A stretch of DNA of 64,000 nt from Pelagibacteraceae bacterium AG-426-M19. Its GTDB lineage: Bacteria; Pseudomonadota; Alphaproteobacteria; Pelagibacterales; Pelagibacteraceae. Location of the stretch: contig QCNW01000004.1 in assembly GCA_003210025.1 (NCBI GenBank), forward strand, positions 1-64,000, given 5' to 3'. Positions 40,714 to 48,985 of this stretch are shown one piece after another. The position numbers and the translations under genes are program-made. Each line of letters starts with the position of its first letter. Within the stretch, counting starts at the first letter, position 1. Under the pieces are notes generated by a model. That model searched no databases, was not told the DNA's origin, and was given only the letters and a program-made list of their open reading frames with translations.

Positions 40714-41876
40714 GCACTTCTGTATAATTTAGTCATAACAAATTCTCTATGACCTAATGCTTCAGCACAAGTTAATCTTCCGTTTGCAACTCTTATTGTA
40801 GCTTTAATTAATTCATCACCAGCTTCATCTAAATTCATTTCTCTTGATAAAATTTTAGAAACATCAACATCAATATGCTCACTCATAGTTCTAGCAGTTA
40901 AAGGATTAGCAGTTAGTTTTACGACTGGTTCAATTGGGTTTCCAATTATATTTCCTTGTCCAGTTGGAAATAGGTGTAGATTGAATCCTCCTGCCGCTTG
41001 TAAGGTAACACATTCAGCAGCAGCTGATGAAGTATCCATAAAGTATAGTCCTGGACCTTTAGTTGGTTCTTCTGCTGGCTCTAGTACATCAATAAATTTA
41101 CATCCCCCAATTTTTTGAAAATTGCCAAATGCTTTTTCTTCAATTGTAGTAAGTCCACCAGCTATGTTACCAGCTGTTGGTTGACTTTCAGAAAGATCGT
41201 CTGTTGCTTCTTTTAAGATGAAATCATTATACGAACTCCACGTTTTTCTAAATTTTTCTTGAGCTTCAGGAGTTTTTCCTCTTTTTTCACAAACAGTTTC
41301 AGCTCCCGTTAGCTCAGATGTTTCACCAAAACACAAATGAACACCAAGGGGCTCTAATTTATCCATTAAATTTCCAACTGTAGGATTTGATGCTAATCCA
41401 GATGTTGTATCAGATTCTCCACATTTAACTGAAATCCATAAATCACTTATAGGACGTTCTTCTCTTTGTTTCTCAGATGCCCAAATTGAAAATTCTTGAG
41501 CTTTCTTTGAAACTCTTGCGATAGTGTCTATATCTCCTACACCTTCTATACTAAAACCTTCAACTGGTTTTCCAGTGGTTGCAATTGCATCAACAATTCT
41601 TTTTGTCCATTTAGGCTCAATACCAATTACTATAACTGCTGCTACATTTGGATTTTTTCCTGTTCCAATCATTGTTCTAAAATGAAGCTCTAGGTCTGCT
41701 CCAAATTGTAATCTTCCATAAGAATGTGGAAGTGCAATCGTACCTTTAATATTATTAGCTACAGCTTCAGCACAAGCATTTGAAATATCATCAACAGGTA
41801 GAATTATTACATGATTTCTTGTGCCTGTTCTTCCATCTTCTCTTTTATATCCTAAAAACGTTTTTGGAATTTCCAT
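40710..41876 (-). CDS. suyB: (R)-sulfolactate sulfo-lyase large subunit (SuyB)
   Basis: 388 residues of the UxaA/altronate dehydratase C-terminal family. Blocks: [20 protein letters not shown] at the start, [32 protein letters not shown] and a central [14 protein letters not shown] (metal/Cys cluster ligands), then [13 protein letters not shown] near the end. SuyAB cleaves (R)-sulfolactate to pyruvate and sulfite using an Fe(II)-dependent lyase mechanism. Identification as SuyB rather than altronate dehydratase rests on the split suyA-suyB order and on xsc being divergently adjacent. Follows suyA with a one-base gap. Confidence 0.9.
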   Translation of the reverse strand: MEIPKTFLGYKREDGRTGTRNHVIILPVDDISNACAEAVANNIKGTIALPHSYGRLQFGADLELHFRTMIGTGKNPNVAAVIVIGIEPKWTKRIVDAIATTGKPVEGFSIEGVGDIDTIARVSKKAQEFSIWASEKQREERPISDLWISVKCGESDTTSGLASNPTVGNLMDKLEPLGVHLCFGETSELTGAETVCEKRGKTPEAQEKFRKTWSSYNDFILKEATDDLSESQPTAGNIAGGLTTIEEKAFGNFQKIGGCKFIDVLEPAEEPTKGPGLYFMDTSSAAAECVTLQAAGGFNLHLFPTGQGNIIGNPIEPVVKLTANPLTARTMSEHIDVDVSKILSREMNLDEAGDELIKATIRVANGRLTCAEALGHREFVMTKLYRSA

Positions 41877-41877
41877 T

Positions 41878-42165
41878 TTACCACTTTTTAGTTTTTACGT
41901 TGTGAACATGTACATGCTCACCTTTTCTAATTGATTTAACTACTTTGCCAATATCATGTCCGTATTTTAATATTGTATCTCCCTCGTTAAGATCAGTCAT
42001 AGCAATTTTATGACCCAAAGGTATTTCATCCATCGATTGAATTTTTACTGATTTATCATTTTCCATAATCCAGCAATCACAGTCTTGTTTAGGAGTAATT
42101 TTTTCAATAACTACAACACCTACATTGTCTTTTTCATCGTGGATTATAATATCTGTGCCAGCCAT
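41878..42165 (-). CDS. suyA: (R)-sulfolactate sulfo-lyase small subunit (SuyA)
   Basis: 95 residues from the ATG at 42165; the frame extends to a TTG at 42198, but the ATG gives the usual SuyA length. UxaA N-terminal (SAF-like) domain: [20 protein letters not shown] near residue 12-35, [20 protein letters not shown], and the His-rich end [14 protein letters not shown], typical of UxaA/SuyA small subunits. Partner of SuyB, one base downstream. Divergent from xsc with 90 bases between the starts; a shared regulatory region is likely there. Confidence 0.88.
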   Translation of the reverse strand: MAGTDIIIHDEKDNVGVVVIEKITPKQDCDCWIMENDKSVKIQSMDEIPLGHKIAMTDLNEGDTILKYGHDIGKVVKSIRKGEHVHVHNVKTKKW

Positions 42166-42255
42166 TGTGACGATTTCTTTGTTTGAAATTCGATCCAATT
42201 TATATATGAATTGGGCACTTTGACAATTAAAAAATAGAATTAAGAAGGATTTGAT

Positions 42256-44040
42256 ATGGCTAAAATGACGACTGAAGAAGCTTTTGTAAAAGTTTTACAA
42301 ATGCATGGTATCGAACATTCGTTTGGTATTATCGGTTCTGCATTCATGCCAATTTCTGATCTTTTCCCAGAAGCTGGAATAACTTTTTGGGACGTTGCAC
42401 ATGAAACAAATGGTGGATTGATTGCTGATGGCTACACTAGAGCGACTGGAAAAATGTCAATGGTGATTGCTCAAAATGGACCAGGCATTACAGGACTTGT
42501 TACACCAATAAAAACCGCTTATTGGAATCATACTCCGCTACTATTAGTTACACCACAAGCTGCAAACAAAACTATGGGCCAAGGTGGTTTTCAAGAAGTA
42601 GAGCAAATGAATTTATTTAAAGATATGGTGTGTTATCAAGAAGAAGTTAGAGACCCATCTAGAATGGCAGAAGTTTTAAACAGAGTAATAGAAAAAGCAT
42701 TTAGAGGTTCAGCGCCTGCGCAAATAAATGTCCCAAGAGATTTTTGGACACAAGTTATAGATATAGAATTACCTCCAATTGTTAGATTTGAAAGACAAGG
42801 TGGCGGAAAAGATGCTGTTGATAGAGCGGCGAAATTATTATCAGAAGCAAAATTCCCAGTAATTTTATCTGGCGCAGGAGTTGTTATAGGTGATGCGATT
42901 GATGATTGTAAAAAATTAGCAGAAAAGCTTGATGCACCTGTATGTAATGGATATCAACATAATGATAGTTTTCCAGGAAGCCATCCATTAGCTGTTGGTC
43001 CATTAGGTTACAACGGATCTAAAGCTGCAATGGAGTTAATTTCAAAAGCTGATGTAGTTTTAGCATTAGGAACAAGATTAAATCCATTTTCAACATTACC
43101 AGGATACGGAATTGATTACTGGCCAAAAGATGCAACAATTATTCAAGTAGATATGAACCCCGATCGTATTGGCTTAACTAAGAAAGTTACAGTTGGTATT
43201 TGTGGTGATGCTAAAATGGTAGCTCAACAGATATTAGAAAAACTTTCATCAAATGCAGGAGATAATGGTAGAGAAGATAGAAAAAATCTTATTCATCAAA
43301 CAAAATCTGCATGGTTGCAAACTCTTACAAGCTTAGATCATGAGGATGATGATCCAGGCACCGTATGGAACAAAGAAGCAAGAGAAAGAGATAAAGATAG
43401 AATGTCTCCAAGACAAGCATGGAGAGCTATTCAAGCTGGAATGCCAGAAGATGTTATAATTTCAAGCGATATTGGAAATAATTGTGCAATTGGTAATGCA
43501 TACCCAACATTTGAAAAACCAAGAAAATATTTGGCACCAGGTTTATTTGGACCTTGTGGTTATGGATTTCCATCTATTCTTGGAGCAAAAATCGGGTGTC
43601 CAGATACTCCAGTTATAGGTTTTGCTGGTGATGGAGCATTTGGAATAAGTATGAATGAAATGAGTTCTTGTGCAAGAGAAGAGTGGCCGGCAATAACAAT
43701 GGTAATTTTTAGAAATTATCAATGGGGTGCTGAAAAAAGAAATTCAATTTTATGGTTCGATGATAATTTTGTTGGAACAGAGTTAGATCCAGAATTAAGT
43801 TATGCAAAAGTTGCGAATGCATGCGGTTTAAAAGGTGTAATCGCAAATACAATGGAAGAAACCACTAAAGCTATTAAACAATCATGTGAAGATCAAAAAA
43901 AAGGTATTACTACATTTATCGAAATAATTCTAAATCAAGAATTAGGTGAGCCATTCAGAAGAGATGCTATGAAAAAACCAGTTAAAGTAGCTGGTATAAG
44001 CAAGAGTGATATGAAGCCTCAAAAGTCTCTTGTTAGTTGA
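42256..44040 (+). CDS. xsc: Sulfoacetaldehyde acetyltransferase (Xsc)
   Basis: 594 residues, full length for Xsc. TPP-dependent acetolactate-synthase-like fold: N-terminal HSFGIIGSAFMPISDLFPEA and the catalytic Glu in DVAHETNGGLIADG, central DALGTRLNPF-like ALGTRLNPFSTLPGYG, and the TPP motif GDGAFGISMNEMSS ... FRNYQWGAEKRN. The IIGSAFMPISDLFP start and the GAEKRN segment are characteristic of Xsc rather than acetolactate synthase. It converts sulfoacetaldehyde plus phosphate to acetyl phosphate plus sulfite. Its substrate comes from Tpa (12809) and acetyl phosphate goes to Pta (4761). Divergent from suyAB. Confidence 0.95.
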   Translation: MAKMTTEEAFVKVLQMHGIEHSFGIIGSAFMPISDLFPEAGITFWDVAHETNGGLIADGYTRATGKMSMVIAQNGPGITGLVTPIKTAYWNHTPLLLVTPQAANKTMGQGGFQEVEQMNLFKDMVCYQEEVRDPSRMAEVLNRVIEKAFRGSAPAQINVPRDFWTQVIDIELPPIVRFERQGGGKDAVDRAAKLLSEAKFPVILSGAGVVIGDAIDDCKKLAEKLDAPVCNGYQHNDSFPGSHPLAVGPLGYNGSKAAMELISKADVVLALGTRLNPFSTLPGYGIDYWPKDATIIQVDMNPDRIGLTKKVTVGICGDAKMVAQQILEKLSSNAGDNGREDRKNLIHQTKSAWLQTLTSLDHEDDDPGTVWNKEARERDKDRMSPRQAWRAIQAGMPEDVIISSDIGNNCAIGNAYPTFEKPRKYLAPGLFGPCGYGFPSILGAKIGCPDTPVIGFAGDGAFGISMNEMSSCAREEWPAITMVIFRNYQWGAEKRNSILWFDDNFVGTELDPELSYAKVANACGLKGVIANTMEETTKAIKQSCEDQKKGITTFIEIILNQELGEPFRRDAMKKPVKVAGISKSDMKPQKSLVS

Positions 44041-44071
44041 GATTAGTAAAATTTCATTATAAAAATAATTA

Positions 44072-45376
44072 TTGGATTTAATAAACAACAATTTCTGTGG
44101 ATGGACAAGACAACTTCCTGAGAGAAGTAATTTTAAATTACTAGATCAAGACATTTACTGTGATTATTTAATTGTAGGAGCTGGGTATACAGGATTATCA
44201 GCTGCTAGAAAACTTTCAGATATAATGAAAGATAAAAAAATTATTCTCATTGATGCACAGTTAGCGGGCGAGGGTGGAAGTTCAAGAAATTCAGGCTATC
44301 TAGTTGATACTACATTGAATGATGGTTTTACATCTAACAGCGATAAAGAGAATTATGTAAAAAAAACAAAAATATATCACTTGGGTATAGAAGCTGTTAG
44401 AAAATTTATAAAAGAATATCAGGTTGATTGTGATTGGAATGAATGTGGAAAATATTTTGCTTCCTCTAAAGAGCAAGATGAGACAAAAGCTCAATCGTTC
44501 AGCAAATTATTAAATAGTCTTGGTTTTAAAAATAAAATTTTATTTAATAAAGAGTTAACTGAAAAATTGGGAACGCCTTTTTATAAAATTGGAGTTTTTA
44601 CCTCAGGAGGAATTCTTTTAAACCCTGGTAAATTAGCTAGAGCAATGGTTGATACATTGCCAGATAATGTAAAATTATATGAAAATTCTCAAATTTATAA
44701 TTGGAAAAAGATTAATAACAAAATTGAATGTTTTACAAAAAAGCACAAAATAACTACTAAAAAAATTATTTTTTGCACAAACGGTTTTTTGAAATATTTG
44801 AATGTAAAAAAAAATTATAGTTTCCCAATCACATTAACTGCTAGTCTCACGAGAAAACTTACAGATAAAGAATTTAAAGATATAGGTTCTCCAAAAGAGT
44901 GGGGTGTTCTTCCTATAAGACCAATGGGTGCTACGATAAGAATGACTAAAGATAGGAGAATACTTATAAGAAATACTGCAGAGTTAAGAAACCCTTTTTC
45001 AATGAATAGAAATGAATTAAATAAAAGAGCTGCAATTCATAAAGAAGGCATCAAGAAAAGATTTAAACAATTACCTGATAATATAATAGAGAGCAGTTGG
45101 TCAGGGATTGTATGTAGAAGTGGTAATAGCTCTCAAATATTTGAAAAAATTGATGATAATATTTTTAGTGCAGGCTGTTACAATGGATCTGGAATTGGAG
45201 TAGGAACACTATTCGGTGAACAAATAGCTCTAATGGCCTCTAATCAACAATCTAATGAAATTGAAGTAATACAACAAAGAAAAAAACCAAACTGGTTACC
45301 ACCACAACCCTTTTTAAATTTAGGAATATACACTAGATTAGCTTACGAAAGGATAAAAGCTCAAACTGAAATTTAA
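44072..45376 (+). CDS. DAO-family FAD-dependent oxidoreductase
   Basis: 434 residues, with TTG start at 44072; the first in-frame ATG comes after the FAD motif, so TTG is required. FAD site YLIVGAGYTGLSAARKL at residues 32-48, GEGGSSRNSGYLVDTTL, and C-terminal FSAGCYNGSGIGVGTLFGE. Family (DadA/ordL/PuuB/TauY-like) members oxidise amines or D-amino acids. It begins 31 bases behind xsc, so co-transcription is likely; a taurine- or sulfonate-amine oxidase, such as a TauY-like role, is therefore conceivable, but similarity to gamma-glutamylputrescine oxidase is just as good. Followed with a one-base overlap by a small membrane protein. Confidence 0.75.
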   Translation: MDLINNNFCGWTRQLPERSNFKLLDQDIYCDYLIVGAGYTGLSAARKLSDIMKDKKIILIDAQLAGEGGSSRNSGYLVDTTLNDGFTSNSDKENYVKKTKIYHLGIEAVRKFIKEYQVDCDWNECGKYFASSKEQDETKAQSFSKLLNSLGFKNKILFNKELTEKLGTPFYKIGVFTSGGILLNPGKLARAMVDTLPDNVKLYENSQIYNWKKINNKIECFTKKHKITTKKIIFCTNGFLKYLNVKKNYSFPITLTASLTRKLTDKEFKDIGSPKEWGVLPIRPMGATIRMTKDRRILIRNTAELRNPFSMNRNELNKRAAIHKEGIKKRFKQLPDNIIESSWSGIVCRSGNSSQIFEKIDDNIFSAGCYNGSGIGVGTLFGEQIALMASNQQSNEIEVIQQRKKPNWLPPQPFLNLGIYTRLAYERIKAQTEI

Positions 45377-45582
45377 TGAAAAAAAATTTAAAGCTTATAG
45401 TTTTTTTTGTATTAGGAATTATAGCTCTTTACATCTCAACTAATTATTATAACGATTTTAATAGAAGCAAAACTATTAAAGCATGTATAATTGGAAAAGC
45501 TGAATTAGATTCTAAAAAAACTAAAGAGGACAGATTATCAAACGAACAAATTAAAAAATTTTGTGAAGATCAAATAAAATGA
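45376..45582 (+). CDS. 68-aa membrane-anchored protein
   Basis: 68 residues: one N-terminal membrane segment (residues 5-22, LKLIVFFVLGIIALYIS) and a polar helical tail ending RLSNEQIKKFCEDQIK, with Cys at residues 37 and 63 that might pair in the periplasm. It shares a base with the stop of the FAD oxidoreductase and overlaps the aminotransferase by 4 bases, so it is a genuine translated member of this operon. No family recognised; could be a membrane subunit for the flavoprotein (small subunits such as TauX are similarly short), which is speculation. Confidence 0.6.
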   Translation: MKKNLKLIVFFVLGIIALYISTNYYNDFNRSKTIKACIIGKAELDSKKTKEDRLSNEQIKKFCEDQIK

Positions 45583-46727
45583 TGAAAAAATCAAAAAGAT
45601 CAGATGTTGATCCATTTATAGTAATGGATGTAATGGAATCTGCTAGAATTGCAGAGGAAAAAGGTAAAGATATAATTCATATGGAGGTAGGGCAGCCAGG
45701 AACACCGGCACCTAAGATTGCTAAAGATTATATTACTAATGAGATAAACAAAAACAATCTAGGTTACACAGTATCGCTAGGTCTACCTGCTTTAAGAACA
45801 AAAATTTCAAAGTTATATGGAGATTGGTACAATTTAGATTTAAATCCAAATAGAATAGTAGTTACAACAGGGTCTTCCGGAGCCTTTATATTATCGTTTT
45901 CTGCATTGTTTGATAGTGGAGACAGAGTTGGAATTGGATCTCCAAGTTATCCTAGTTATAGACAAATACTAAAATCACTAAGTTTGGAAACTGTAGATAT
46001 TCAAACTAAACTTCAAAATAGATTTCAACCTGTTCCAGAAGATATTACAGATAATAATTTAAATGGAATTCTTGTTGCATCACCTGCAAATCCAACCGGA
46101 TCTATGCTGGATAAACAATCTTTAGAGAATTTAATTAATACTGCAAATGAGAATAATGTAAGTTTTATTAGTGATGAAATTTATCATGGAATTCAATATG
46201 AAAATAATCCAACATCAGCTTTAGAGATTACAGATAATTGCTATGTAATTAATTCTTTTTCAAAATACTTTTCCATGACTGGTTGGAGAATAGGGTGGAT
46301 GGTTGTACCAGAAGATCATGTCAGACAAGTAGAAAGACTTTCGCAAAATTTATTTGTTTGTCCTCCACACGCAAGTCAAGTTACAGCTCTTGCTTCATTG
46401 GATGCAAATGAAGAGTTACAATCAAATGTAGAAGTATATAAAAAAAATAGAGAGATACTATTAGAGGAATTACCGAAGGCAGGATTAAAAAAGTTTTCAC
46501 CACCAGATGGTGCTTTTTACATCTATGTTGATATATCTGAATATTCAAATGATAGCTTAGCTTTTTGTAAAAAAGTTTTAGATGAAGCAAATGTTGCTAT
46601 AACACCAGGAATTGATTTTGATCAAAAAAGAGGAAATTCTACTATCCGATTCTCATATGCAAGAAGCACTAAAGATATAATTGAAGGTGCTAAGAGAATT
46701 AAAGATTTTATGTCTAAAAATTATTAA
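45579..46727 (+). CDS. Class I/II aminotransferase
   Basis: 382 residues, PLP class I. PLP Lys in SFSKYFSMTGWRIGWMVVP, NPTG motif as SPANPTGSMLD and the aspartate/Tyr of SDEIYHGIQY; C-terminal Arg in GNSTIRFSYARS. Closest to the AspC/AlaT/PatA general group, substrate not assignable. Starts at ATGATG overlapping the preceding gene by 4 bases, in the xsc-FAD oxidoreductase operon, so it could process a sulfonated amino acid such as cysteate or regenerate amino acceptor. A strong bulged terminator hairpin begins at its stop codon. Confidence 0.85.
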   Translation: MMKKSKRSDVDPFIVMDVMESARIAEEKGKDIIHMEVGQPGTPAPKIAKDYITNEINKNNLGYTVSLGLPALRTKISKLYGDWYNLDLNPNRIVVTTGSSGAFILSFSALFDSGDRVGIGSPSYPSYRQILKSLSLETVDIQTKLQNRFQPVPEDITDNNLNGILVASPANPTGSMLDKQSLENLINTANENNVSFISDEIYHGIQYENNPTSALEITDNCYVINSFSKYFSMTGWRIGWMVVPEDHVRQVERLSQNLFVCPPHASQVTALASLDANEELQSNVEVYKKNREILLEELPKAGLKKFSPPDGAFYIYVDISEYSNDSLAFCKKVLDEANVAITPGIDFDQKRGNSTIRFSYARSTKDIIEGAKRIKDFMSKNY

Positions 46728-46773
46728 AAGGGGTCAGCTCAATTGGTTATTACCAAAAGAGCTCCCCTTTTTT
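46726..46773 (+). terminator. Bulged intrinsic terminator at end of xsc operon
   Basis: AAAAGGGG (46726-46733), a two-base TC bulge, then AGCTC (46736-46740) pair with GAGCTCCCCTTTT (46759-46771); an inner GGT/ACC pair (46745-46747 with 46752-46754) closes the loop. Six Ts sit at the 3' edge. The stem begins within the aminotransferase stop codon. Confidence 0.85.
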
Positions 46774-47075
46774 ATGCCATTTTGGCCAAATCCATCAAAT
46801 GGATTTAGTTTGTGTTATTTTTAATATGTGATATCTCACCAGCTAAGTGTCAGGTGGCGTTATTCTAAGCATTTGCACCTCCTTCACTTATAAAAATAAG
46901 TTTTAGGTAGGTTGTATTCAACAAATTTATTTCTATTTTTTATAAATATATTATTTGAATACAACCTGTCTCTTTAGTAGATTCTCGATATCAAAATAAC
47001 CAAAATATTCCCAAACTCTTAAATGAAACTTATGTCACAGAGACAGACAATAAATATATTTGTAATTAAAATCTC
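46774..47075. other. 302-base intergenic region with several inverted repeats
   Basis: No frame here has a credible start and length. Three inverted repeats are visible: AAATCCAT/ATGGATTT (46788-46795 and 46799-46806, 3-base loop), CACC/GGTG around 46838-46860, and a 13-bp perfect pair AGGTTGTATTCAA / TTGAATACAACCT (46909-46921 and 46955-46967) with a 33-base A+T-rich loop. Could be an RNA gene, a regulatory leader for the 63-aa gene that follows, or remnants of a repeat element. Confidence 0.5.
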
Positions 47076-47267
47076 ATGAAAACAATATTTGTTATTGGAT
47101 CAAAAAAACATACTTTGAAGTACACAAGAAAAATGCCTGAGGGCGAAGTTAAGAAAATGAAATCTTTTGTTACAAACAAAGGGCAAAAACTTGAAAAAAC
47201 TTCAAAATTTAAAATTTTAAAAGTATCAGACGACAAAACTTCAAGAACTTTCAAAATCAGTCTTTAA
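47076..47267 (+). CDS. 63-aa basic protein, unrecognised
   Basis: 63 residues with about one-third Lys/Arg (MKTIFVIGSKKHTLKYTRKM and KKMKSFVTNKGQKLEKTSKF). Predominantly short beta-like segments and Lys-rich turns; no membrane segment. It lies eight bases before phrB, in the same direction, and follows the structured intergenic region. A minus-strand frame at the same place (47066-47254) is rejected because it is hydrophobic and Phe-rich as a complement of Lys codons. Possibly nucleic-acid binding by charge. Confidence 0.55.
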   Translation: MKTIFVIGSKKHTLKYTRKMPEGEVKKMKSFVTNKGQKLEKTSKFKILKVSDDKTSRTFKISL

Positions 47268-47275
47268 TAATTAAA

Positions 47276-48733
47276 ATGAACAAAATCGTATGGTTCAGGA
47301 ACGATCTACGTGTATCTAATAATGATGCATTTAACGAAGCTGCAAAATCAGGAAAGATTTTACCAATTTACATATTTGATAAAGAGTATCACAAATTACC
47401 AACATCAAGCTCATTCCATTTAGATTTTTTAAAATCATCATTAGATGATTTATCAAAAACACTAAGTGAAAAATATAATGCTAAACTCAATATATATTAT
47501 GGAGATACATTAGAAATTTTAAGTCACTTAACTGATGAATTTAAAATAAATGAGGTTTATTCAAATATAATATTCAAGAACATGTATATAACTAACTTAG
47601 ATAAAGAAGTTAGTTTTTTATTTAAAGAAAAAAATATTAACTGGAAAATATCAAATCAATTTGGCGTTCAACTAAATCATAGAATAAGAAATAAATGGTC
47701 ATATAATTGGAATAAATTCATAGATAGTGAAAGCATTAATTCAAATTTAAATTGTGAATTCATTTCTGATAATTATGAAGAGGATTTATCAAAAATAGAA
47801 ACAAATAATTTAGAAAATGGCAAAATTCAAATTGGTGGAAGACAAAAAGCAATTCAACTTTTAGATTCTTTCCTTAATGATAGATCAGAAAACTATCAAA
47901 AAGAAATGTCTTCACCAATAACAGGAGAAACTTCATGTTCTAGATTAAGTCCACATATTGCATTTGGAAATATTTCTATTAAAGAAATTTTTAAAAAAAC
48001 TAATGATAAGTTAAAATCCAATTTATCTTTTTCAAAAAAGAAATCCTTAATTGCTTTTAAAAGTCGCTTAGCCTGGCACTGTCATTTTATTCAAAAGTTA
48101 TATGATGAACCAGAAATTGAATTTAGAAATATGAACAGCGCTTACAATGGAATAAGAGAAAATGATTTTAATGAAGATTATCATTTAGCATGGAAAAAAG
48201 GAACTACTGGTTATCCTTTTGTTGATGCTTGCATGAGGTACCTCAGAACTAATGGATGGATTAATTTTAGAATGAGAGCAATGTTAGTTTCATTTGCGTC
48301 TTATCAATTATGGCTTGATTGGAAAAAAACATCAAAACATTTAGCAAAATTATTTACAGATTATGAGCCAGGTATTCATTATTCACAGTTTCAAATGCAA
48401 TCAGGAACAACAGGAATAAATTCAATAAGAATTTACAATCCAATTAAACAATCAATTGATCAAGATCCTACAGGAGAATTTATTAAAAAATGGGTTCCAG
48501 AATTAAAAAACGTTCCAGGAAAATTAGTTCATGAACCATGGAAATTAACATTCATTGAACAAAAGGGTATAAATTTAGAAATTGGTAAAGATTATCCTTC
48601 ACCAGTAGTTGATAATAAAATATCTACAAAAATTGCGAAAGAAAAAATCTGGAATGTTAAGAAAACAACAGAAGCAAAAATTATTTCAGCTGAAGTATTA
48701 AATAAACACGCGAGCTTATCTCAAAGAAGGTAA
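47276..48733 (+). CDS. phrB: Deoxyribodipyrimidine photolyase
   Basis: 485 residues, full length class I CPD photolyase. N-terminal IVWFRNDLRVSNNDAFNEAA, FAD region with GTTGYPFVDACMRYLRTNGW and RMRAMLVSFASYQLWLDWK, and the C-terminal QSGTTGINSIRIYNPIKQ. It repairs UV-made cyclobutane dimers using light, an expected trait of surface-ocean bacteria. Follows a 63-residue basic protein by eight bases. Convergent with a small GTG-initiated frame (48737). Confidence 0.93.
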   Translation: MNKIVWFRNDLRVSNNDAFNEAAKSGKILPIYIFDKEYHKLPTSSSFHLDFLKSSLDDLSKTLSEKYNAKLNIYYGDTLEILSHLTDEFKINEVYSNIIFKNMYITNLDKEVSFLFKEKNINWKISNQFGVQLNHRIRNKWSYNWNKFIDSESINSNLNCEFISDNYEEDLSKIETNNLENGKIQIGGRQKAIQLLDSFLNDRSENYQKEMSSPITGETSCSRLSPHIAFGNISIKEIFKKTNDKLKSNLSFSKKKSLIAFKSRLAWHCHFIQKLYDEPEIEFRNMNSAYNGIRENDFNEDYHLAWKKGTTGYPFVDACMRYLRTNGWINFRMRAMLVSFASYQLWLDWKKTSKHLAKLFTDYEPGIHYSQFQMQSGTTGINSIRIYNPIKQSIDQDPTGEFIKKWVPELKNVPGKLVHEPWKLTFIEQKGINLEIGKDYPSPVVDNKISTKIAKEKIWNVKKTTEAKIISAEVLNKHASLSQRR

Positions 48734-48736
48734 AAT

Positions 48737-48874
48737 TTAATTACCGTAAGGTATTCCAACTAACTTTCCATTTTCATTATAAAAATAAAAAAAGTTCGGG
48801 TTTATTACTTTTGGCTTTTTTGAAAGCGTTTTAGATTTGTTTGTTGATTTATTTTTTTTTAATTTACGTTTCAC
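48737..48874 (-). CDS. 45-aa basic small protein, GTG start (tentative)
   Basis: 45 residues starting with GTG; a Lys-rich first half (MKRKLKKNKSTNKSKTLSKK) and a second half FYFYNENGKLVGIPYGN that reads like a beta-hairpin with a Gly-Gly-free turn. It begins 112 bases from the fusion gene in the divergent direction and ends 4 bases from the phrB stop. Composition is plausible for a small SAR11 protein but there is no ATG and no homologue I recognise. Confidence 0.35.
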   Translation of the reverse strand: MKRKLKKNKSTNKSKTLSKKPKVINPNFFYFYNENGKLVGIPYGN

Positions 48875-48985
48875 AACAAATAAATACTAAAAAAAATTAA
48901 GTAAACTATTGATAACTTTTCAACCCAGATATGCATTTATTCTTAATCAATAAATTCAAATTAAGTATATCTATTCATTTACCTT

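Noticed and set aside
47066-47254. Minus-strand frame of 62 codons opposite the 63-aa basic protein
   Set aside because: Its Phe-rich content is the complement of Lys codons on the plus strand, and its position fits no operon.
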